Below are positions 55,986-64,000 of a stretch of DNA of 64,000 nt, piece after piece. Below the pieces are notes generated by a model that saw only the letters and a program-made list of their open reading frames with translations, was not told the DNA's origin and searched no databases. Every line of letters starts with the position of its first letter. Positions within the stretch are counted from its first letter, which is position 1. The translations under genes and the position numbers were made by a program. Source of the stretch: Saturnia japonica (Eukaryota; Arthropoda; Insecta; Lepidoptera; Saturniidae); the NCBI GenBank assembly GCA_033032175.1, contig CM065313.1:14485327-14549326 (forward strand), given 5' to 3'.

Positions 55986-57222
55986 GGGGTTACAGTATGA
56001 AATTGTCGATTTTTAATATTTACTAGTGTGAATATCGATATCTTTAATTCTACTTAAAATTTACAAAGTCATATTAATTTTATAATCTAGCTATATTTTT
56101 CATTTCTTTTCCCGCCTTTCAATTTCTCTTTGATAGCGCCGTTTATGTGACCATGGAAAAATAGAAATCCGCATTATTTTCAAATACAAGTTCCGATGTG
56201 ACACCGACGCAGCACAGACTACATGCAATATCAACGACGTGTATAGAGTAGGTACGGAAAGTGAACTCATGATGTGTTTTAGGTTTAATCGCTTCCGTTT
56301 TGGAAATTTTGATCTCAACAATGAGTCCCGTGGCCAACCGCAAATGAAAGTCGATAACGATGAATTTAAAGCCATAGTGGCAGCAGATTCATCCAAACCA
56401 CGTCGAAATCAGCAGCAACCTTCAACGGAAGTGATAAAACGATACTTCTTCGTTTACGTCAAATTGGAAAGATAAAAATAGGTAGGGAAATGCGTACCAT
56501 ATGAACTCACTGAACGACACAACAAAATCGCGTCGAAGCTTGCATTACGTTGTTGAACATGTACTCAAATGAAGGTAATTGTCACTTTTTATGAAAAGTG
56601 GATCTTATATGATAATTGAATACGTCCGCCACACTGGTTGTACATAGGGGAGGCAGCCAAATCATGCCCTTAACGCAAATTGAGTTAAAAGAAGCTGCTT
56701 GTGTGTGTATAGTGCGCCAGTGCCGGCATTGTTCATTAAAAAACATGAGACATGTCAGAACAATTACTGAAGTGTTGTACTGCGAAGAATTGCAAATGAT
56801 GGTGCATAAGCTCGCTTTCAAACAACAAATACTTGTTAATTGTCCTAGTCCACTCGTTCTTCACCACAAAGCGCGCACAACGGACTATCACAAAACTACA
56901 GGAGTTATGATTTTGAACGCTCTACGTTACCCACCATTCTCATCGGTTCTTGCTCCAGCTGATTTCCATTTTCTTCCGAATTTGGATTGTTTGTTACAAG
57001 GAAGAAGTTTCAAATCCGATGAAGCGGTTAAAAGCGCCTTTATAGAGTTCATCGATTACCGTCTCCAGGATTTCTATAGCAAAGGCATCAGTGAACTTCC
57101 ATTAAAATTGCAAAAGTGTATGGACAATAACTGCCAGAACTACGAATTATTAAATATATACTTTGAATTTAAAAAATATTTGATCTTTTCTGTATAAAAC
57201 GGCAATTTCATGCTTTAACCCC
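55986..57222 (+). mobile_element. mariner copy 4, strongly decayed
   Basis: 1237 bp, ends GGGGTTACAGTATGAAATTG and (minus strand) GGGGTTAAAGCATGAAATTG with TA on both sides (55984-55985, 57223-57224). Transposase remnants: FRFGNFDLNNESRGQPQ at 56300, and from 56830 SPLVLHHKARTTDYHKTTG, in which the HDNARPH block has lost its Asp, then YPPFSSVLAPADFHFL and LPLKLQKCMDNN. Several frame breaks. More diverged than copy 3, so older. Confidence 0.88.
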
Positions 57223-57395
57223 TATTCCTCCCTATTTCTTCTTATGGAAAAATAATTACAAATATAAGTCTACACAAAAATATTTACCAATTCATACAAG
57301 CCAAAGCAGTTTAATTTAATGAGATAGATAACATAAAAATAATTTTAATATTGTAACAAAGAGCAAAATATATTTTTTTATACAAAATTAATTAA

Positions 57396-60300
57396 TTATT
57401 CTTTATTATCAACAATGTCTTTCAAGAACTTTTTCATATAATCGTGTTTAATTTTATTATATACTGTTGAAACCTCAGGGAATAATAAACTTGAAGCACT
57501 TATTGTGCTTTCAGTAATCGTATCCGATTCTAAAATTTCATATAAAAAATCTTTTAAAGTCGTGGTCCTTCTCAATTCCTCTATTTCAAGAACAACGTCA
57601 GATATCTCGAAATTTGATGTATCATAGTACGATTCTGTCGTTTCTCTACTAGTTTCATCATCTTCTTCTGGAAAAAAGTAATGTCCTGTAAAGTCTTGAT
57701 TCTGTTTAACCTCGGCCAGTTCTGCTTGTACCTTAACGGGACTTACTTCGGAAACAGACGTACTATATCTTACGATTTCTTTAGCTCCAGGCATTTTATC
57801 TAAAAAATAATATCAATATTTTAATGATTACGATGTCATATAATTTTTTATAATTAATTAATACAGTACAAACCTCCGTTCCTAAATATAACAGCTTCAA
57901 CTAAATCAACAAGTAAAGTTGAATTTATAATATCGTTTTCAGTTACTTTATATGTAGTCAAAGGTGTTTTTTTACTGTAGATACGACTGACAAACGCTAC
58001 GACACTAGGATCAGTAACACTTTCAGAGTGATCACTATAAGAACTCGTTGTTAATATATCTTTGAACATTGCATCACTACTTAATTTTTTCTTAAGTAAA
58101 TCTATAAATTCTTCTACTGCTAAGACATCTTTACATGTATGTGGTTTTACTGTAGTCTCTGTAATGGCATGTCTTGTAAAGTCATGTAGATGTGAAAAGA
58201 AATCAAATGGTGTATAAGTATCTTCTTCTGTGATCAAGTTTGTAGCCATTAATGTATCTATTTTGTTAGTAATCTTTTTTCTCGGTCGTTGAGATGTACT
58301 GCTTAACAGTATGGGAGTAAATTCAGTGAAATTACGTAGATTTTCAGAAATGTTCGATTCGTTTGAGTTTATTAAAGTACCTACAGTATTTCTAATTTGA
58401 GTATCCTTTTCTTCAACAGTTTCTTTGAAACCTGAAACGAATTTTTTTTTAATACTTTTAGTTTGGCTTACATCGATTAATAACATAAAACTTAATACAG
58501 TGTGAACTCTATATAACGCATTCTATTTAACGAAAAACTCCTTAAAACATAGAAATTACTAAGGTTTGTTTGGTTTACATTATTATCCATACATTGAAAC
58601 ACTACATAGCGTAACAAGCAGTCTCAACAGTGAAATAGTACGTCATTATTTAGACCTCAATAAATATTGATATCACTGAATTTCAATCACAGTATTAGAC
58701 ACGACCCACGACTCGTAATATTTCGTACTGTTACACAATATTAGGTGTTGACATTTAAAACTGCAGTAATTTTACTTAAAGCGTATAAATTATTGCTCTT
58801 GCTCATAGTACTGATAACCCGTGTCAACTAACACTTATACACTTTCAATATAAGGTATTGAAATATTAAAACTCAATAATTATACTTAAAGCCTATAATT
58901 TACTTGTACTGATAACCTACATCAACTAACACCTAAACTGCGATACAAAGTATAAGTTATTTCTCTTGTTCATGCTACAGTTAGACGATTTCTGTTAAAC
59001 CAATATAATGTGTTGATTGACATAGGTACTAAGTAGATATATTAAGTGCATAAATTATTGCTTATGGGTCTTATACTATTTTTGAGTTGAAGCCATAAAG
59101 TTTGTAACTTATTGCCCTTTTTCTTTGCACTGTTACTGTATATAAGCCATGGCTTCATGTTCGTTAAGTCACTTCAGCTTCTTCCGTCCTTAATCGCTCT
59201 CTACCGACCTTACTACGGACCTGGTCTTAGGCCTGTCGGTCAGATTGAACTGACAAAGCTTCTATAAGGAGTAAGTAGGAGTAGACATATGTGGGCGTAG
59301 GTGGAGGTCTTAATTTAATAAAATTGTAAAGTTTTATTATAAATTCGACTATTGACATAATCAGGGCCGCGTAACAGTACGTACAATGGGATTCTAAGAA
59401 ATGTGTTTACTTGTTGTTATAACTGCAAACAAAGCCGTCTTTATCTGGAGGTACAAGGAGTGCGAGGCACCCGGGCGCATAGTTCTAGGGGGCGCAAGCC
59501 GACCGCCATAAGTCTTGATAGGTATCTACTGGCCTACTACAACAATAACCTTGACTAACAACGCAGTCCACGCAAGCAGAGCCGCGAGCACAGCTAGTTA
59601 ATTAAATAAAAATATAACCACCAATAACAATATATCATAGGTATCGTTTTATTAAAGACACCGACCGCATGTGCTTTCGATGCGTGTCATACCGCTCGCT
59701 CTCGCAATACGCAATCAATTTTATTTAGCTCTTTATTACTATTAAAATTAAATAAAAAAGTATATCTCTTTAACAACTCGAAGTATTGTCGATACACTTT
59801 TGCCATATTGATGGAAGTTCATTGACGCCTTTGCTATAGAAATCCTTAAGACGGGAATCGATGAACTCGTTAAAGGCGTTTCACCTCGTCATCGAATTTG
59901 AAATTTTTCCCCTGTAAAAAATTATCTAAATTCCCGAAAATCAATCAATCAAATCAATTGGCCAAGTTTCCAGTTTTCAGTCGTAACCCCTTTAGTTTTG
60001 AGACGGTCCTATGTGCGGTGTATGCATGAGTGTTGACGTGAAGAAGGAGTGGACTAGAATAATTTACAACTCTCGGTTGTTTGACACCGATCATGTCTAT
60101 CATCATTTGAAATTTATCCTAGTACTCCTCTGCAATAAGGTTTGGCTGCTTTCCCTTTGCCTTAAAACGACCCTGACTGCCTAGCACGTTTTTACTTATT
60201 GAACATGCCGACCTATAACGTTATCATATTTGTAGTTGCTTTAAAAACTGTTGAATTTTGTCTAAATTAAAAAAAAAAACTATGTACCTACTTATTTATT

Positions 60301-62668
60301 TGTAAAATTACAAATACAAATTTGTACAATATTATTTTCTTTTACTCCCGTGTAACGAAAACTCTTTATCTACCTATATATACAAAATGATTGAGGTTTG
60401 AAGTTGTGCGAGCGTCACGCAAAGCTAATGGATAGATTTTGATCTTTTATTTTCTGTTTTCCATGTTACGACACTTGGCCCATATAATTTTCTTATCACG
60501 ATATCTTCATTCACTAAAAAGTTCATATTAAAATTTTAAGAAACAGCGACTTTTATAAGCTTTATGCGATCTTCTATCGTCCACGCGAGCTTAGCCGTCA
60601 GAACAGCTAGTAACGTAATAAATTACCCCAGTCTCATCAAATTAGCTATAAAGAGTAAAAACACTGTATTATAATTTAATAATGAAGTGAAATTTTTGTT
60701 ATAATAAATAATGACGAAAAGAAATTTATTACCATTACAAAAGAAAAAGATCTTTACATTTTTTTTTTTTTTTTTTTTTTTCTAAAATCAGTTGTGTCCT
60801 TCTCCGTCTAGATGGCGACCAGCAGACACCAGGTATAACACCGGCCATAATGACACGCTTAGCCAGTGTACATCCAATAGTCAAGGAAGGTAGAGGTCTG
60901 TTTCTGATTGAGTTGCGACCACCGTGCACATAGTGGTAAACCCGGCATAATGACTCACTTTGGGTTTGTTGCGTTTCGCGATTGGCCGATCTAGCCGAAG
61001 AAGCTTGTAAGCCACTATGTCAATGTGTTGGAATAAATGACATTTTCATACTGATTATTTTTATTGAGAAAAACGTGCATATTGTATATAATTTTCACAA
61101 TGATTTTGAAGAAAAACAACATCAGAAATTTTTTTTATAAATTTCCGAACTCGTAGCCGAAGTTTAAAAATACTTTCCAACGAGAAGGTCGCGTACTTTC
61201 CAACACAATGACGACCGGGAATGGATATGTTTTTTTACCTTTTGTTACGAATATAATGTTTTTTTTATACTCACTGCAAAGAGCTTTATGTATACGATCG
61301 CAAGAATATCCAGGCGGGCATCGAGAACATGGTAAGCCGGTAGTGTAGACAGTTTTATTCCACAGATTACCACCAGGTGCAAAATTACACACCAGTCTAT
61401 ATATAGTTCTGTTTCTCGTTCCGCTTTCATTTTCGTAACGCTCCTAGTATAAGAAAAGCATTATAGATAGACATGACTTAGCAGAAATTATAGTATTTCG
61501 TATATCAAATAGTTTTGATTAAGCCTAACGATTCAATTAATCTTCATAATTTTAATAAACTTTTTTATACAGGCAAACAAGCGTACGGCCCGCCTGATGG
61601 TAAGCGGTTACCGTATCCTTTGGACGTTAAAGCGCGTTACCAACCTTGAACCCACTACCCCAAGGACCTCTGGAAACCCTACTCACCGCAGGAACACAAC
61701 ACAACGTTATTTGGCTGTGATCTTAAGAAATGAATTTTCGCATTTATTAGTTATTTAACCTGACTTCGATGATTATTTAGATTAAGTATATCGCTTCCGA
61801 TGTACGAGTATATCAGCACCAATTGAATCCGAATTAGATTTATAAAACTATGTTATCACATCGTATTCTTTACAAAGTAGGTAAGCTGTAAGCATTTATG
61901 TGATACTAGCTGACCCGCGCAACTTCGTCTGCGTCGCATAATGGAAGCTCTCAAAAGGAATAAATTTTCCCCGTTTTTCCAGCATTTTTCATTGATGTCC
62001 CGCTCCTATTAGTCGTAACGTGATGTTATATAGCTTATTGTATTCCTAGATAAATGGGCTATCCAACATTAAAATAACTTTTCTATTCGACGAGTAGTTC
62101 CTGAGATTAGCGCGTTCAACCAAACAAATAAACAAATTTTTCAGCTCTAAAATATTAGTATACATTATTTTATGTACACTTTTCAGATGTTTTTCAAATA
62201 CAGGTAAGAATATTAATATGAATAATAAATTAAGTAATTACCTACAGCTAATCACAGCATGCGCAAAATAAATAAATATTTTTTTATAATTAAAATATAC
62301 CTAGATCATATTAAATATATAGAAAAAAAAACATTAATATTAACATTAATAATTTTAATTTATAAATAAACAAAACTTAATTTAAACCATAAAAAACATA
62401 ATAAATACAAGGTTAAAATAGAATCATTATTAGTGAATGAAAATCTATATAACATAAGTAGGTATATCGGGAAATAATTGAAATATACTTATTGGAATAA
62501 TCAAAGTACCTATTTATATACTTCGTTTTTAAATGTATAATTATTAACATTAAGTAATAAATGAATCTACTAACTTTAAATTTGACTGCGCCACAGCCAA
62601 CTTGACTTGACTCTGCCCATACTAATTGAGTGAAGTAATCATAAGACGAATGACCGATTTCGGACGAT
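57396..62668 (-). CDS. second CAP-domain gene, 5' part not found
   Basis: Exons on the minus strand: 62668-62575, 61443-61275, 58431-57874 and 57799-57396; phases agree at each join. The first two encode the C-terminal CAP domain: SYDYFTQLVWAESSQVGCG, then LVCNFAPGGNLWN and GLPCSRCPPGYSC ... ALC, with the hinge Cys intact. YFTQ has Tyr where the family has His, as in the other CAP gene. The last two exons add about 320 residues of acidic, Ser/Thr-rich tail with no anchor. The exons for the N-terminal CAP half should lie to the right; a 41-base candidate is at 62768-62728. Joining the tail exons to this gene is inference from phase and spacing. Confidence 0.72.
58500..59750. other. intron or intergenic
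   Basis: A+T-rich inside the proposed 2.8-kb intron of the second CAP gene. A local duplicated motif (TAATTTTACTTAAAGCGTATAA at 58770 and TATACTTAAAGCCTATAATT at 58880) is present. An RTE-like tail is at 59560-59600. No gene seen. Confidence 0.5.
59762..60190 (-). pseudogene. mariner copy 5, transposase C-terminal remnant
   Basis: The minus strand matches the C-terminal transposase region of the other copies. The plus strand has GGAAGTTCATTGACGCCTTT and CGGGAATCGATGAACTCGTT, corresponding to the GINELP and EFIDSR parts. Many breaks; no terminal repeats recognised. Confidence 0.7.
60385..60615 (+). repeat. RTE-tailed short repeat, copy 4
   Basis: Same family as 340-575: GTTGTGCGAGCGTCACGCAA near the start and CGTCCACGCGAGCTTAGCCG near the end. 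Confidence 0.65.
60764..61030 (-). repeat. 5'-truncated retroposon with poly-A
   Basis: A T run of about 20 bp at 60761-60781 (poly-A on the minus strand) follows, in minus orientation, about 250 bp of GC-richer non-coding sequence. Family not recognised. Confidence 0.55.
61570..61690 (+). repeat. lepidopteran short dispersed repeat
   Basis: CAAGCGTACGGCCCGCCTGA TGGTAAGCGGTTACCGTA is a motif I know as frequent in lepidopteran genomes. It lies in intron sequence of the second CAP gene. Confidence 0.55.
61907..62160 (+). repeat. RTE-like repeat in CAP intron
   Basis: Starts AGCTGACCCGCGCAACTTCG and ends near AGTAGTTCCTGAGATTAGCG; a shorter relative of 5625-6060. Confidence 0.7.
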
Positions 62669-62727
62669 CTGTAAATATTTACAGTTCATTTTAAATTATA
62701 GAAATAATAATTGAAATATAAACATAC

Positions 62728-62768
62728 CTTATAAGTTGAGAATCATGATATTCTATTAAATATTTAAT
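62728..62768 (-). CDS. possible small exon of the second CAP gene
   Basis: 41 bases between a CTTTAG acceptor and a GTATGT donor, phase 0 to phase 2, fitting the next exon. It encodes IKYLIEYHDSQLI, which lines up with IKSFVELWFIPIL of the first CAP gene just before the YFTQ exon. It is short and could be chance. Confidence 0.4.
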
Positions 62769-64000
62769 CTAAAGGTGTGAAAATAGACAAAGATATTATT
62801 TGTATGGTGGCCAAAGGACATAAAGTCAATGACGTGTCTAATATTGTTATCAGCATGTTGTAACAAAAGGGATAGCAAATCACAGTGTAAGGTGGAAACT
62901 CTGTTGTCGAAAAAGGATAAAAGTCTCTTCTCGCTCATACAGGTATCAAGTCGAAAGTGAACTTAGGTCAAATCCCGCTCATCCGCCTTCAAAAAGCGTC
63001 AATGCCGTATCTACTTATAAAATATTATTGTAAAAAGTAGTGTAATCGGTAAACCAGCGACTCTTATCGACTCTTAGCGACTTATCTCTAATAAGATCGG
63101 CATTTTTATAGTAGTACGGCAAAATGACGTCACGCCATGTGCCTGTTGGTAAGCACAGTACAATTGAAAAACAACGGCGAGCACTGAGAAATCCTCAATA
63201 CAGTCGTCGCAAATCGGCAACCGACAGTAGCCGCTGTCATATCGGCCTGTACAACCGATACACTGGATCCTGAAACGCGAAGACCAAAACAGAGTCACAC
63301 CATATGCTTGATGGTTGCGTACAGATCCCTACCACCAGATTAGTGGATATATGGCGGGTGTTACAACTGGCGTTTAATAGTTGCGATCCAGTCGGACGCA
63401 ATTGTTATGTAGCACGACACAATATCTCAATGTTAAAAGTGATGAGGTCTAAATTGATCGGTTACTAAGTTCTTCGAGCTTCAGCTGCGCAAGGACATTG
63501 CCTCGCTGAGAATGTTCCACCGTCTGTATCACGGTGAATGTTCTGAAAAGCTCTACCTAATCCGGGAGTTGACAACTTTTGGAAAATTGTTTTAAACACT
63601 TAATATGTTGAAAATAATACTTATGAATTATTTCTTTTTCATTCATCATAAAAAGTGATTAAAAAATATTTTTCAATTGAAATAAAAAACATGACAAAAA
63701 ACGCGCCAATATGGTTTCGTAACATCATCATTCATTTTAAATGTCATTTTGTATGATAACAGTGACAAAGTGACAAATCACGCAAGAGTCTAACGTTCAC
63801 ATAGATGTAGTATACCACATATATGAACGTTCATATTTCCTGAATTGTGACGTCACATTTTCTAATCGGTTTTGTAAATCACGTGACTCATAGATAAAAG
63901 ATATTCATTTTCAAAAGGGAAAATTAAATAAATAAACAATTATGTATGTAGTTTTTCCAGATTTGTATTGTTTTAGACTTTTTATATTTAGAACGATATT
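62769..64000. other. intergenic or intron with LINE fragments
   Basis: I could not find the N-terminal exons of the second CAP gene here. LINE debris is at 63115-63575. The rest is A+T-rich without a recognised feature; the frame at 62938-62756 is not assigned. Confidence 0.45.
63115..63575. pseudogene. rearranged CR1/Jockey-group LINE fragments
   Basis: 63115-63280 on the minus strand matches the LINE 3' end seen at 32880. 63470-63575 on the plus strand encodes LQLRKDIASLRMFHRLYHGE, the post-RT block of the same family. The two pieces are in opposite directions, so at least one inversion or two insertions occurred. Confidence 0.65.

Overview
The window is repeat-rich, A+T-rich animal DNA, most likely from a moth or butterfly. 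That assignment is inference: it rests on split genes with GT-AG introns, mariner, Tc1 and P-type DNA transposons, CR1/Jockey-group LINEs, a gypsy-class insect retrovirus-like element, and many short repeats ending in RTE-like tails of the kind common in Lepidoptera. No bacterial operon, CRISPR array or rRNA gene is present.

Left part (1 to 45 kb): almost entirely mobile DNA. A dead mariner (2292-3878) sits inside an RTE-like repeat and itself carries a small nested insertion. From 6480 to about 18760 lies a CR1/Jockey-group LINE on the minus strand, with both ORFs open. Its 3' UTR is split by a complete errantivirus-like provirus (6531-14363). The provirus has two 307-bp LTRs with no difference found by eye, a 4-bp target duplication, a tRNA-Ser-type primer site, gag, pol by -1 frameshift, and an env whose start is best explained by splicing from a leader exon. 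Only the env membrane-anchor end is out of frame. Further right are a broken P-element/THAP9-like gene (26155-27514), a DD41D mariner-like fragment, an intact Tc1-like element (30689-32287), two Jockey-type LINE pieces joined tail to head (34.6-37.9 kb), and assorted SINE/LINE debris.

Right part (45.6 to 62.8 kb): the only candidate host genes. A two-exon secreted protein (minus, 47152-45635) is divergent from an eight-exon CAP/SCP (antigen-5 family) gene (plus, from 47268), with 115 bp between start codons. A second CAP gene (minus, exons 62668 to 57396, 5' end not found) converges on the first. Both CAP genes have long non-CAP tails, and the first has three frame breaks in its tail. Mariner copies lie in an intron and between the two genes.

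How things work together: the provirus is a self-contained retroelement that used the LINE 3' UTR as a landing site. The CAP cluster looks like a small, fast-changing family of secreted or surface proteins being invaded by mariner elements. Exon coordinates were read by eye from splice consensus, phase and family motifs, with no transcript evidence.
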